DNA from: Yersinia aldovae ATCC 35236
Lineage (GTDB): Bacteria > Pseudomonadota > Gammaproteobacteria > Enterobacterales > Enterobacteriaceae
Direction of reading: 5' to 3'
Length of the DNA: 64,000 nt
Assembly: GCF_000173735.1 (NCBI RefSeq)
Contig: NZ_ACCB01000005.1
Coordinates: forward strand, 81,687-145,686
In this document: positions 10,237 to 19,515 of the stretch, one piece after another
How positions within the stretch are numbered: position 1 is the stretch's first letter
Layout: every line of letters starts with the position of its first letter
Notes under the pieces: model-generated
The model's input: only the letters and a program-made list of their open reading frames with translations
Told to the model about the DNA's origin: nothing
Database searches by the model: none
Program-made: the position numbers and the translations under genes

Positions 10237-12357
10237 ATGAACTCTCTGTTTGCCAGCACGGCGCGTGGACTGGAAGAACTGTTAAAAAGCGAGCTTGAAG
10301 CGCTGGGCGCTCACGACTGTAAAATAGTACAGGGTGGGGTACATTTTCAGGGCGACGATCGACTCATGTACCAAAGCCTGCTGTGGAGCCGCCTGGCTTC
10401 GCGCATCCTGTTACCGCTTAATGAATTTAAAGTTTACAGTGATTTGGACTTGTACCTTGGGGTGCAGGCGATCGATTGGCCGTCGATTTTTGGCTTGGAT
10501 AAAACCTTTGCCGTACACTTTAGCGGCGTAAATGACGAGATCCGCAATAGTCAGTACGGCGCATTGAAAGTAAAAGATGCCATTGTCGATAGCTTTACCC
10601 GTAAGCTCGATCAGCGCCCGACAGTTGCCAAGCAGCAACCAGATATCCGGGTGAATGTGTTCCTGCAACGGGATATGGCCAGTGTCGCGCTGGATCTCAG
10701 CGGTGAAGGTTTGCATCAGCGCGGTTACCGTGACCTGACCGGTCAGGCCCCGTTGAAAGAGAATCTGGCGGCCGCTATTATTCAGCGTTCTGGTTGGCAG
10801 TCAGGCACGCCGATGGTCGATCCGATGTGTGGCTCGGGTACCTTGCTAATTGAAGCTGCCATGATAGCGTCTGATCGCGCACCGGGTCTGCATCGGTCGC
10901 ATTGGGGTTTTACCGCCTGGAGCGCTTTTAACGAAGCGCTATGGCGTGAACTGACCACCGAAGCGCAAGTCCGTGCCCGCAATGGTTTGCAGGAAACCAC
11001 CTCCCGCTTCTTCGGTTCAGATATTGACCGGCGAGTGATTGAAATGGCGCGCGCCAACGCCCGCCGCGCAGGGGTATCAGAACTGATTACCTTTAACGCG
11101 AACGATGTCAGCAAGTTGGTGAATCCATTACCTGAAGGGCCGGTGGGGACGGTTATCAGTAACCCGCCTTACGGTGAGCGGTTGGAAAGTGAACCGGCAC
11201 TGATTGCATTACATAATATGTTGGGCCGTATTATGAAGTCTGCATTTGGCGGCTGGCGTTTATCGCTGTTCAGTGCTTCTCCTGAACTGTTGAGCTGCCT
11301 GCAATTACGTGCTGATCGTGAATTCAAAGCGAAAAATGGCCCACTCGACTGTGTGCAGAAAAACTACCAATTAGCGGCAAATCCACAAGGCGCTGCGGGT
11401 GTTCAGGTGGCGGAGGATTACGCTAACCGTCTACGCAAGAATGTGAAAAAACTGGATAAATGGGCCAAGCAACAGGGTATCGAATGCTACCGTTTGTATG
11501 ATGCTGATTTACCCGATTATAACGTTGCTGTCGATCGTTACGGCAGCAAAGTGGTGGTGCAGGAATATGCGCCGCCTAAAACGATCGATGCGCAAAAAGC
11601 ACGCCAGCGCTTGTTTGATGTGATTAATGCTACCTTGGCGGTGTTGAATTTACCGTCCAATCAGTTGGTATTGAAAACCCGCGAACGCCAGAAGGGCAAG
11701 AATCAATACGAGAAACTGGCGCAGAAAGGCGAGTTCCTGCTGGTGAGTGAATATAACGCCAAGCTATGGGTTAACCTGACCGATTATCTCGATACCGGTC
11801 TGTTCCTTGACCATCGTATCGCCCGCCAGATGCTGGGCAAGATGAGTCAGGGTAAAGACTTCCTTAACTTGTTCGCTTATACCGGTACAGCAAGCGTTCA
11901 TGCGGGGCTGGGGGGCGCGCGCAGTACCACGACGGTTGATATGTCGCGTACCTATCTGGAGTGGGCCGAGAAGAATTTGCGGGCGAATGGCTTAACCGGC
12001 CAGCAGCACCGCTTGATTCAAGCCGATTGCCTCTCCTGGCTCAGTAATACCGATGAGCAATTTGATGTGATCTTCATTGATCCACCGACATTCTCTAACT
12101 CCAAGCGCATGGAGACCACCTTTGATGTTCAGCGCGATCATTTAGTGCTGATGAAAGAACTTAAACGGTTACTGCGCCGTAAGGGAACAATCATGTTCTC
12201 AAACAATAAGCGCGGTTTCCAGATGGATTTGGACGGAATAAAGGCGTTGGGGCTGGAAGCGCAAGAGATAACAGCTCAGACACAATCAGAAGACTTTGCC
12301 CGTAATCGTCAAATCCACAACTGCTGGCTGGTGACTCACCGCCACGAGGAAAAGTAG
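10237..12357 (+). CDS. rlmL: Bifunctional 23S rRNA methyltransferase RlmKL (m2G2445 / m7G2069)
   Basis: Methylates two guanines of 23S rRNA during large-subunit assembly. 706 residues. Order of parts: ferredoxin-like and THUMP RNA-binding domain (~1-160); RlmL methyltransferase with SAM motif [14 protein letters not shown] and catalytic NPPYGERL (~310-317); linker; RlmK methyltransferase with [15 protein letters not shown] and [10 protein letters not shown]. The fused two-enzyme form is typical of gamma-proteobacteria. uup begins only 5 bp after the stop, so the two are probably co-transcribed. Confidence 0.98.
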   Translation: MNSLFASTARGLEELLKSELEALGAHDCKIVQGGVHFQGDDRLMYQSLLWSRLASRILLPLNEFKVYSDLDLYLGVQAIDWPSIFGLDKTFAVHFSGVNDEIRNSQYGALKVKDAIVDSFTRKLDQRPTVAKQQPDIRVNVFLQRDMASVALDLSGEGLHQRGYRDLTGQAPLKENLAAAIIQRSGWQSGTPMVDPMCGSGTLLIEAAMIASDRAPGLHRSHWGFTAWSAFNEALWRELTTEAQVRARNGLQETTSRFFGSDIDRRVIEMARANARRAGVSELITFNANDVSKLVNPLPEGPVGTVISNPPYGERLESEPALIALHNMLGRIMKSAFGGWRLSLFSASPELLSCLQLRADREFKAKNGPLDCVQKNYQLAANPQGAAGVQVAEDYANRLRKNVKKLDKWAKQQGIECYRLYDADLPDYNVAVDRYGSKVVVQEYAPPKTIDAQKARQRLFDVINATLAVLNLPSNQLVLKTRERQKGKNQYEKLAQKGEFLLVSEYNAKLWVNLTDYLDTGLFLDHRIARQMLGKMSQGKDFLNLFAYTGTASVHAGLGGARSTTTVDMSRTYLEWAEKNLRANGLTGQQHRLIQADCLSWLSNTDEQFDVIFIDPPTFSNSKRMETTFDVQRDHLVLMKELKRLLRRKGTIMFSNNKRGFQMDLDGIKALGLEAQEITAQTQSEDFARNRQIHNCWLVTHRHEEK

Positions 12358-12362
12358 AAACT

Positions 12363-14276
12363 ATGTCGTTAATTAGCATGTCCGGTGCCTGGTTGTCGTT
12401 CAGCGATGCACCTTTATTAGATAATACTGAATTGCATATTGAGGCAAACGAGCGCGTTTGTCTGGTGGGGCGCAATGGCGCGGGCAAATCCACCTTACTG
12501 AAAATTCTGAGCAAAGAAGTGCTGCTGGATGATGGTCGCATCATTTATGAGCAGGATTTGATTGTGGCGCGTCTGCAACAAGATCCACCGCGCAATGTGG
12601 CGGGTACAGTATTTGATTTTGTCGCCGAAGGGGTACAGGAACAGGCCGAACATCTGAAAGCCTACCACGCAACCTTGCATCAGGTTGAGTTGGACCCGAG
12701 CGAGAAGAACCTCAACCGTCTGGCAGCATTGCAGGAGATCCTGGATCATCAAGGTTTGTGGCAATTAGACAGCCGGATTCAGGAAGTGCTGAAACAGTTG
12801 GGGCTGAGCGCGGATGCTGAGCTTTCTTCGTTGTCGGGCGGCTGGTTGCGTAAAGCGGCATTAGGTCGCGCACTGGTTAGCTCACCAAAAGTATTGCTGC
12901 TGGATGAACCGACCAACCATTTAGACATTGAAACCATCAACTGGCTGGAGGGCTTCTTAAAAGAATTCCAGGGCAGCATTGTGTTTATCTCCCATGACCG
13001 CTCCTTTATCCGTGCAATGGCAACGCGCATTGTCGATCTGGATCGTGGCAAATTGGTATCATGGCCGGGTAATTACGAACTGTATCTTGCCAGCAAAGAA
13101 GAAGCGCTGCGGGTCGAAGAGCTGCAAAACGCTGAATTTGATCGCAAACTGGCGCAAGAAGAAGTGTGGATACGTCAGGGTATCAAAGCACGACGTACCC
13201 GTAACGAAGGCCGTGTTCGTGCCTTGAAAGCATTGCGGATGGAGCGTTCTGAGCGCCGCGACGTGATGGGTACGGCCAAGATGCAAGTCGAAGAGACGGT
13301 GCGATCAGGCAAAATCGTCTTTGAGCTGGAGAATGTTAACTATCAGATTGATGGCAAAGTGCTGGTAAACGATTTCACCGCTCAGGTACAGCGCGGTGAC
13401 AAAATAGCGCTGGTGGGGCCAAACGGCTGCGGTAAAACCACCTTGCTGAAATTGATGCTCGGTCAGCTTAATGCGGACAGCGGTAAAGTGCATTGCGGTA
13501 CCAAGCTGGAAGTGGCCTATTTCGACCAACATCGTGCCGAATTAGACCCAGAACGTACCGTTATGGATAACCTGGCAGAAGGCAAGCAGGAAGTGATGGT
13601 CAATGGCCGTTCACGCCACGTATTGGGTTATTTGCAAGACTTCTTGTTCCACCCGAAACGCGCGATGACCCCGGTGAAAGCGTTGTCTGGTGGTGAGCGT
13701 AACCGCTTGCTGTTGGCCAAACTGTTCCTTAAGCCAAGCAACTTGTTGATCCTCGATGAACCGACCAACGATCTGGATGTAGAAACGCTGGAGTTGCTCG
13801 AAGAGATGGTGGACAGCTATCAGGGTACCGTGCTGCTGGTAAGCCATGACCGTCAATTCGTTGATAACTCAGTGACCGAATGCTGGATCTTTGAAGGGAA
13901 TGGCCAGATTAACAGCTTTGTGGGCGGCTATTATGACGCACATCAGCAACGTGCTGAGGCAAAGCCTATCCGCCAGGTTGCGGCGAAAGTTGAAGAAACC
14001 AAAGCGGTAGCACCGGTTAAGAGTAATATGCCGGTGGCTAAACGCACTGGCAAGTTGAGCTATAATTTACAACGTGAGTTGGATCAGTTGCCACAACAGC
14101 TAGAAAAATTGGAAAATGAAATCAGTGGGTTACAGGCACAAGTCGGTCACGCAGATTTCTTCTCCCGCCCGCATGAAGAGACCCAACAGGTGTTGAAAGC
14201 ATTAGCGGATGCTGAACAGGCATTAGAAGTGGCATTTGGCCGTTGGGAAGAGCTGGAAGCTCAGAAAAACAGCTAA
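12363..14276 (+). CDS. uup: ABC-F family ATPase Uup
   Basis: Cytoplasmic ABC-F protein acting on ribosomes; in E. coli its loss raises precise transposon excision. 637 residues, no membrane segments. First ATPase domain: Walker A GRNGAGKST (~36-44), signature LSGGW, Walker B LLLDEPTNHLD. Second: GPNGCGKTT, LSGGERNRLLLA, LILDEPTNDLD. The charged C-terminal segment after ~550 is the coiled-coil DNA-binding arm characteristic of Uup. Follows rlmL by 5 bp; a palindromic repeat starts about 90 bp downstream. Confidence 0.96.
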   Translation: MSLISMSGAWLSFSDAPLLDNTELHIEANERVCLVGRNGAGKSTLLKILSKEVLLDDGRIIYEQDLIVARLQQDPPRNVAGTVFDFVAEGVQEQAEHLKAYHATLHQVELDPSEKNLNRLAALQEILDHQGLWQLDSRIQEVLKQLGLSADAELSSLSGGWLRKAALGRALVSSPKVLLLDEPTNHLDIETINWLEGFLKEFQGSIVFISHDRSFIRAMATRIVDLDRGKLVSWPGNYELYLASKEEALRVEELQNAEFDRKLAQEEVWIRQGIKARRTRNEGRVRALKALRMERSERRDVMGTAKMQVEETVRSGKIVFELENVNYQIDGKVLVNDFTAQVQRGDKIALVGPNGCGKTTLLKLMLGQLNADSGKVHCGTKLEVAYFDQHRAELDPERTVMDNLAEGKQEVMVNGRSRHVLGYLQDFLFHPKRAMTPVKALSGGERNRLLLAKLFLKPSNLLILDEPTNDLDVETLELLEEMVDSYQGTVLLVSHDRQFVDNSVTECWIFEGNGQINSFVGGYYDAHQQRAEAKPIRQVAAKVEETKAVAPVKSNMPVAKRTGKLSYNLQRELDQLPQQLEKLENEISGLQAQVGHADFFSRPHEETQQVLKALADAEQALEVAFGRWEELEAQKNS

Positions 14277-14364
14277 AAATGCATTTCCACCGTTCTGTTA
14301 AATGAAGAGCTATACGATAATATTCATATTGTTATATTAGTATCATTACAATATGGTACTTAAC

Positions 14365-14562
14365 TATACCCAATAGATTTCAATGTGCAGGAAGGTGGCA
14401 AGTAACAGATAAATGGGTTGTAAACCATTTTGAACAGTGCTTGCGCTGGCCCGAAGGATGAGCCTCTGATGAGGCTCATCATCCCGATGCGCTTACAGAT
14501 GTAAGTGATTCGGGTTATTGAGCGTAGCCAACACTCTTGCAATTTGAAAGATAAGGGGATAC
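14365..14562. repeat. ERIC/YPAL-like palindromic repeat, copy 3
   Basis: About 198 bp between uup and pqiA. Left end tatacccaatagatttcaat, right end tgcaatttgaaagataagggg. The inner hairpin gatgagcctctgatgaggctcatc is near perfect. It carries gtaagtgattcggg, the reverse complement of a motif in copy 1. It ends about 25 bp before the pqiA start codon, so it forms most of the pqiA leader and may supply or interrupt the promoter. Confidence 0.7.
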
Positions 14563-14586
14563 AGGCCAGCCGTAAGGACATAGATA

Positions 14587-15954
14587 TTGTATTCTGTTAT
14601 TGAGCCTGAACACGGCGAGCATTCAGGGCCATCAGGGAACGTCATCCTGTGCCGGCAGTGTGACATGTCAGTGGTCTTACCCTCCCTGCCTTATCGCACT
14701 AAAGCGGTCTGTCCGCGTTGTAAAACCACACTAACTGCTCGGTGGGACGAACCACGTAAACGGCCTGTGGGCTATGCACTCAGTGCCTTATTCATGTTGG
14801 TGCTGGCTAATATGTTTCCCTTCGTCAACATGCGTGTGGCGGGGATCACCAGCGAAATTACGCTAATCCAAATACCGCGTGTGATGTTGGCAGATAACTA
14901 TGCCAGCATGGCGACACTGTTTATGGTGCTGGTTCAGTTGATTCCAGCATTTTGCATGATCGCGATTATTTTGCTCTGCCTGCGGGTACGTCTGCCATTG
15001 CGCTTGAAAACTATGATGGCGAAAGTGCTATTTCAATTCAAAACCTGGTGCATGGTTGAGATTTTCCTCGCCGGTGTGCTGGTCAGTTTTGTCAAATTAA
15101 TGGCCTATGGCGAAATCGGCATAGGCAGCAGTTTTATTCCCTATTGTATCTTCTGCTTGTTGCAGGTGCGTGCTTTCCAATGTGTGGATCGCCATTGGAT
15201 GTGGCAGGACATTGCCCCTGCACCCAAGCTGATGCAGCCGTTGATTGCTGGCCGCACAGGTTTGCGCCAAGGGTTGCGTTCCTGTGCGTGTTGTACCGCC
15301 ATTCTGCCGCAATCACAGCTTGAGTGTCCGCGCTGCCATACTCAAGGCTATGTTCGTCGTCGCAATAGCATACAGTGGACAATGGCGCTGTTGATTACCT
15401 CTATTCTGCTCTATATTCCGGCTAATCTGTTGCCGATTATGATTACCGAAAGTTTGGGCAACCAAATGGGTTCAACCATTATGGCTGGGGTTATTTTCTT
15501 ATGGAGTGAAGGCTCCTATCCGGTGGCAATGGTGATTTTTATCGCCAGTATCATGGTACCTTCGTTAAAAATGTTGGCGATCGGCTGGCTATGTTGGGAT
15601 GCCAAAGGCAAAGGCAAAGGCAAAGGCAAAGGCAAAGGCAAAGGCAAAGGCAAAGGCAAAGGCAAAGGCAAAGGCAAAGGCAAAGGCAACACCGATACTG
15701 AACGTATGCATTTTATCTATGAAGTGGTGGAATTTGTTGGCCGCTGGTCAATGATCGATGTCTTTGTTATCGCAGTGCTTTCGTCATTAGTCCGTATCGG
15801 GCAATTGATGAGTATCTATCCGGCGATTGGTGCACTGTTGTTTGCGATGGTGGTAATCCTGACTATGTTTGCCGCATTAACCTTTGATCCCCGTTTAACC
15901 TGGGATCAACTAAGTGAAACAACCCAAAAGGAGCCGCAAGGTGACGGACAATAA
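14587..15954 (+). CDS. pqiA: Intermembrane lipid-transport protein PqiA, carrying a (Lys-Gly)14 repeat insertion
   Basis: Inner-membrane partner of the PqiB MCE tunnel, induced by paraquat in E. coli. 455 residues; E. coli PqiA has 417. Two homologous halves, each with a zinc-ribbon-like motif (CRQC...CPRC and CACC...CPRC) before four membrane segments. The start appears to be TTG at 14587: it is the only usable start upstream of the first CxxC motif, and GTAAGGA lies 8 nt before it. Near residues 340-367 the loop that reads DAKGHGKRDSERMH in E. coli is expanded here to (KG)14 by a hexanucleotide tandem repeat. The stop overlaps pqiB by 14 bp. Confidence 0.95.
   Translation: MYSVIEPEHGEHSGPSGNVILCRQCDMSVVLPSLPYRTKAVCPRCKTTLTARWDEPRKRPVGYALSALFMLVLANMFPFVNMRVAGITSEITLIQIPRVMLADNYASMATLFMVLVQLIPAFCMIAIILLCLRVRLPLRLKTMMAKVLFQFKTWCMVEIFLAGVLVSFVKLMAYGEIGIGSSFIPYCIFCLLQVRAFQCVDRHWMWQDIAPAPKLMQPLIAGRTGLRQGLRSCACCTAILPQSQLECPRCHTQGYVRRRNSIQWTMALLITSILLYIPANLLPIMITESLGNQMGSTIMAGVIFLWSEGSYPVAMVIFIASIMVPSLKMLAIGWLCWDAKGKGKGKGKGKGKGKGKGKGKGKGKGKGNTDTERMHFIYEVVEFVGRWSMIDVFVIAVLSSLVRIGQLMSIYPAIGALLFAMVVILTMFAALTFDPRLTWDQLSETTQKEPQGDGQ
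15604..15687 (+). repeat. Hexanucleotide tandem repeat (AAAGGC)14 inside pqiA
   Basis: Fourteen perfect head-to-tail copies of aaaggc, encoding Lys-Gly, flanked by gcc (Ala) and aac (Asn). The unit is six bases, so copy-number changes keep the frame. It lies in a cytoplasmic loop between membrane segments of the second half of PqiA. No imperfect copies occur, which suggests recent expansion by slippage. Confidence 0.97.
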
Positions 15955-17593
15955 TCCCAGCCAGAATGTGGCGGAAATTGAAAAAATCAAACGTTGGTCC
16001 CCAGTGTGGATTATCCCGATTGTCACTGCACTGATTGGCGCGTGGGTACTGTTTTATCATTTCAGCCATCAGGGGCCACAGGTGGTTTTAACCACACTGA
16101 ACGCTGAAGGTATTGAAGCAGGTAAGACCAAAATTAAGAGCCGCAGTGTGGATGTCGGTGTGGTTGAGCAGGTCACATTAAGTAAAGACCTCAATCACGT
16201 CATCATTCAGGCGCGTCTAAAATCGGGTATGAATACACTATTGCACGGCGATACCGTGTTCTGGGTGGTTAAGCCGCAGATTGGCCGTGAAGGTGTATCA
16301 GGCCTTGGGACACTGCTATCGGGTGCTTATATTGAACTGCAACCCGGCAGTAAAGGAAAGACATTAGGCGAATTTAAGTTGCTGGACTCACCGCCACTGG
16401 CATCTCCCGATGCTAAAGGTATCCGTATTATTCTCGACAGCAATCAGGCCGGCCAGCTAAATGCCGCTGATCCGGTGCTATTTCGTGGTTATCGTGTCGG
16501 TTCGGTGGAAAGCAGCACGTTTGATGCCAAATCACGCATGATGCGTTATCAGCTATTCATTGGCGCGCCTTATGACAGCCTGGTCACTACCAATGTTCGC
16601 TTCTGGAAAGACAGTGGTGTGGCGGTTGATCTCTCTTCACAAGGGATGCGTGTGGAGATGGCATCTTTGGCGACCTTATTCAGTGGCGGCGTCAGCTTTG
16701 ATGTTCCCGATGGTTTGGACCCCGGCAAGCAAATTACCGAGCCTAAGGCCGAGTTCAAACTGTTTGATAACCGCAGTAGCATCCAAAATTCACTGTATAC
16801 CGAACATGAAGATTTCTTACTGTTCTTCTCTGATTCAGTGCGTGGCCTGCAATCGGGTGCGCCAGTCGAATTCCGTGGTATTCGTGTTGGTACTGTAGCG
16901 GATGTGCCATTCTTTGCTGAGGGCATGAAACAGCGGGTTGATAATGATTTCCGTATCCCAGTGCTTATTCGTATTGAGCCGGGTCGGTTCCAGAATGATT
17001 TGGGGCCGGATGCCAACTTCGCCCAAATGCTGAAAACTGCCAAAGAGCGTGGTCTGCGTGCATCACTAAAATCAGGTAACCTACTGACCGGCGCACTGTT
17101 TGTCGATCTGGATTTTTACCCAGATGCAAAACCGTGGAAAGGGCCACTGGAAGTCGCGGGCTATCCATTGTTGCCAACCGCCAGCGGTGGTTTGGCACAG
17201 ATTCAGCAAAAAGTGATGCAGACGCTGGATAAAATTAATAATCTGCCGCTGGACCCAATGGTTACTGAAGTCACCAAAACGCTGGCTGAAAGCCAGAGAA
17301 CCATGCGCGAAACGCAGAAAACCCTGGAAGCGCTGACCGCTATCACTTCCAGCCCGGCGATGCAGGATATGCCAAAAGACCTGCAAAAGACCTTGAATGA
17401 GCTGAATCGCAGCATGAAAGGTTTCCAACCCGGTTCACCGGCTTACAATAAAATGGTGGGTGATATGCAGCGCTTAGATCAGGTGTTGCGTGAATTACAA
17501 CCGGTATTGCGTACGTTAAATGAAAAGAGCAACGCGCTGGTATTTGAAGCGGCAGGAAGTCAGGACCCTCAGCCTAAGAAGGCCAAAAAATGA
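15941..17593 (+). CDS. pqiB: Intermembrane transport protein PqiB (three MCE domains)
   Basis: Forms a hexameric periplasmic tunnel for lipids between the two membranes. 550 residues: short cytoplasmic N-terminus, one membrane anchor (WIIPIVTALIGAWVLFYHF), then three MCE/MlaD domains (IKSRSVDVGVVEQV; VLFRGYRVGSVES; VEFRGIRVGTVAD), followed by a long C-terminal helix from ~430. I start at GTG 15941, because AAAAGGAG lies 7 nt before it and the length fits E. coli (546); an in-frame GTG at 15914 adds 9 residues. Overlaps pqiA and pqiC at both ends, so translation is probably coupled. Confidence 0.95.
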   Translation: MTDNNPSQNVAEIEKIKRWSPVWIIPIVTALIGAWVLFYHFSHQGPQVVLTTLNAEGIEAGKTKIKSRSVDVGVVEQVTLSKDLNHVIIQARLKSGMNTLLHGDTVFWVVKPQIGREGVSGLGTLLSGAYIELQPGSKGKTLGEFKLLDSPPLASPDAKGIRIILDSNQAGQLNAADPVLFRGYRVGSVESSTFDAKSRMMRYQLFIGAPYDSLVTTNVRFWKDSGVAVDLSSQGMRVEMASLATLFSGGVSFDVPDGLDPGKQITEPKAEFKLFDNRSSIQNSLYTEHEDFLLFFSDSVRGLQSGAPVEFRGIRVGTVADVPFFAEGMKQRVDNDFRIPVLIRIEPGRFQNDLGPDANFAQMLKTAKERGLRASLKSGNLLTGALFVDLDFYPDAKPWKGPLEVAGYPLLPTASGGLAQIQQKVMQTLDKINNLPLDPMVTEVTKTLAESQRTMRETQKTLEALTAITSSPAMQDMPKDLQKTLNELNRSMKGFQPGSPAYNKMVGDMQRLDQVLRELQPVLRTLNEKSNALVFEAAGSQDPQPKKAKK

Positions 17594-18150
17594 TGAAATG
17601 GATGGCAGTTATCGCAGTGCTGTTACTCAGTGCTTGCAGCAGTGATGTCAGCAAAACGTACTATCAGCTACCGGCCTTGAGCGCACCCGCGACTGCCAGT
17701 AGCAGTGTGGCATCGAAGCAACTGTGGGTAGAGCATGTCAGCGTAGCCGACTATCTGGCGGCGGCTGGCGTGGTATATCAAACTAATGATGTGCAGTATG
17801 TGATTGCCAGTAATAACCTTTGGGCCAGCCCGTTAGATCAACAGTTGCAGCAAACATTAGTGACCAATCTGAGCGATGCGCTGCCGGGCTGGTTGGTCTC
17901 TTCACAGCCACTCGATAGCGATCAGGATGTTCTGAATGTCACGATAACCGGGTTCCACGGCCGCTATGACGGGCGGGCGATTATTCGTGGCGTCTGGATA
18001 CTGAAACATCAAGGGCAACTGATTAAACAGCCATTCGATCTTGAGCTTAAACAAAGTGAAGATGGCTATGACGCGCTGATTCGCACATTGGCAGAAGGCT
18101 GGCAACAGGAAGCCAAAATGATTGCAGCCCAGCTACAAAACGTTAAGTAA
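17590..18150 (+). CDS. pqiC: Outer-membrane lipoprotein PqiC
   Basis: Third member of the pqi operon, a lipoprotein on the inner face of the outer membrane that contacts PqiB. 186 residues; signal peptide MMKWMAVIAVLLLSAC with lipobox LLSAC, lipidated Cys at residue 16, followed by SSDVSKTYYQLPAL typical of the ABC-type-transport auxiliary (DUF330) family. The start ATG overlaps the pqiB stop (ATGA), and a second ATG follows directly. No Asp follows the lipidated Cys, which favours sorting to the outer membrane. Confidence 0.94.
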   Translation: MMKWMAVIAVLLLSACSSDVSKTYYQLPALSAPATASSSVASKQLWVEHVSVADYLAAAGVVYQTNDVQYVIASNNLWASPLDQQLQQTLVTNLSDALPGWLVSSQPLDSDQDVLNVTITGFHGRYDGRAIIRGVWILKHQGQLIKQPFDLELKQSEDGYDALIRTLAEGWQQEAKMIAAQLQNVK

Positions 18151-18164
18151 TCTTTGAGGTTATT

Positions 18165-18197
18165 GCCCCTGATGGCTCGACCCACGCCATCAGGGGC
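18165..18197 (+). terminator. Strong hairpin at the end of the pqi operon
   Basis: Perfect 12-bp stem gcccctgatggc/gccatcaggggc with a 9-nt loop, 14 bp after the pqiC stop. No T-run follows, so it may stabilise the 3' end or work with Rho rather than terminate on its own. Confidence 0.5.
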
Positions 18198-18499
18198 TGT
18201 CCTCACCGATTGAGCGCGAGTCGTTGAGGCCTGTCAGTATCGGTATTCCTTCCTAATCCTCTTTCATGGTGATAAAAAAACACCGTGAACGAGGATTTTC
18301 ATTTAATATCAGCGGCTTACATCTGGTTGTCTCAAATCAATCACTTAGCAAATTCTGCGGGCATAGCTCACAAATGTGACATTGGCGTGAATTTTGCGCA
18401 TTGCTTTTCTGTTTCTTAAGGTCTATCACTTAACTGTGACTGTGCATAAAGTGGTCACTGTTTTCTTTCCACCAGACCGAAAGATGAGGGAAACGAGGC
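18198..18499 (+). promoter_or_regulatory. rmf upstream region
   Basis: About 300 bp with no gene. It contains an AT-rich run with several gtgac motifs and leads into the rmf ribosome site (gaggg at 18486-18490, gagg at 18495-18498). It is expected to carry the stationary-phase promoter of rmf, but I could not place -35/-10 boxes with confidence. Confidence 0.35.
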
Positions 18500-18667
18500 A
18501 TGAAGAGACAGAAACGAGATCGCCTTGAAAGGGCGTTGTCACGCGGATATCAAGCAGGTATTTCAGGGCGTTCAAGGGAAATTTGTCCCTATCAAGCATT
18601 AGACGCTAGATCACATTGGTTAGGAGGTTGGCGACAAGCCATGGAGGACAGGGCTGTGACCGCTTAA
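18500..18667 (+). CDS. rmf: Ribosome modulation factor
   Basis: 55-residue basic protein that dimerises 70S ribosomes into inactive 100S particles in stationary phase. Easily missed because of its length. It starts MKRQKRDRLERALSRGYQAG and has the conserved GRSREICPY and WLGGWRQAM blocks, almost identical to E. coli RMF. It keeps the classical pqi-rmf-fabA order. GAGG directly before ATG 18500 serves as ribosome site, and a terminator follows 27 bp after the stop. Confidence 0.97.
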   Translation: MKRQKRDRLERALSRGYQAGISGRSREICPYQALDARSHWLGGWRQAMEDRAVTA

Positions 18668-18693
18668 GCGGCTCTCTGTCAGACTAAGGGATC

Positions 18694-18728
18694 ACCTCCG
18701 CTTTATGCGCATATTGCGGAGGTTTTCA
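18694..18728 (+). terminator. Rho-independent terminator of rmf
   Basis: Perfect 8-bp stem acctccgc/gcggaggt, loop containing a small atgcgcat palindrome, followed by ttttcattttt. Confidence 0.8.
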
Positions 18729-18928
18729 TTTTTACTCTTGGTACTTGGTACTTGTCACTGCAGCGCTGTTGGCTGCCTTGATACCACAGCCGAAAGGGGA
18801 AACTGTATCCATATCCCTTAATTACCGCACGGTGCATATTGCAGTTACTGTTATTTAAAAAAGCACCACAAAGCACTCGAATAATCACGCTGGGGGCCAT
18901 AAAACGTACCCCAACAAGAGGTAAGATA

Positions 18929-19447
18929 TTAGAAAGCCGCAGTGTCTTTAAACAGGCCCACTTTTAAGTCGGTGGCGGTATAAATCACTTTGCCGTCGAC
19001 CAAGACTTCACCATCAGCCACACCCATGATCAATTTACGCATAATAACGCGTTTAAAATGAATACGGTATGTCACTTTTTGGGCATCTGGAAGAACTTGA
19101 CCGGTAAATTTAACTTCGCCAACACCGAGCGCGCGGCCTTTGCCTTCACCACCCAGCCAGCCAAGATAGAAACCAACCAACTGCCACATAGCATCAAGGC
19201 CCAGACAGCCAGGCATTACTGGGTCACCAATGAAGTGGCAACCGAAGAACCATAGGTCTGGATTAATATCCAGTTCCGCTTCCACATAACCTTTGCCATA
19301 GTTGCCACCGTCTTGCGTCATTTTGATGACACGGTCCATCATTAACATATTGCCTGCTGGCAATGGTGGCCCACCAGCGCCAAATAATTCGCCACGGCCA
19401 GATGCTTCAAGGTCTTCTTTTGTATAGGATTCGCGTTTATCTACCAT
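18929..19447 (-). CDS. fabA: 3-hydroxydecanoyl-[ACP] dehydratase/isomerase FabA
   Basis: Makes trans-2- and cis-3-decenoyl-ACP, the branch point of unsaturated fatty-acid synthesis. 172 residues, the E. coli length. Active-site His71 sits in [20 protein letters not shown], with Asp85 in the same block. Starts [20 protein letters not shown]. lonH lies upstream on the same strand; the gap holds a perfect palindrome of the FabR type. Fully intact. Confidence 0.98.
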   Translation of the reverse strand: MVDKRESYTKEDLEASGRGELFGAGGPPLPAGNMLMMDRVIKMTQDGGNYGKGYVEAELDINPDLWFFGCHFIGDPVMPGCLGLDAMWQLVGFYLGWLGGEGKGRALGVGEVKFTGQVLPDAQKVTYRIHFKRVIMRKLIMGVADGEVLVDGKVIYTATDLKVGLFKDTAAF

Positions 19448-19485
19448 GTTCTCAGTAAGCCTTATTTTAGTGAAGTGCGCAGAAT

Positions 19486-19503
19486 AGCGTACAGCTGTAC
19501 GCT
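19486..19503. promoter_or_regulatory. Putative FabR operator of fabA
   Basis: Perfect 18-bp palindrome agcgtacagctgtacgct, 39 bp before the fabA ATG. It fits the GCGTACA-NN-TGTACGC pattern remembered for FabR sites at E. coli fabA and fabB. FabR represses unsaturated fatty-acid synthesis. Confidence 0.65.
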
Positions 19504-19515
19504 GAGCAAGTCCGA

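Noticed and set aside
15604..15687. CRISPR array
   Set aside because: Repeats are six bases with no spacers; simple tandem repeat within a gene.
16570..17043. 157-codon antisense frame in pqiB
   Set aside because: Shadow of the MCE domains; no start signal or homology recognised.
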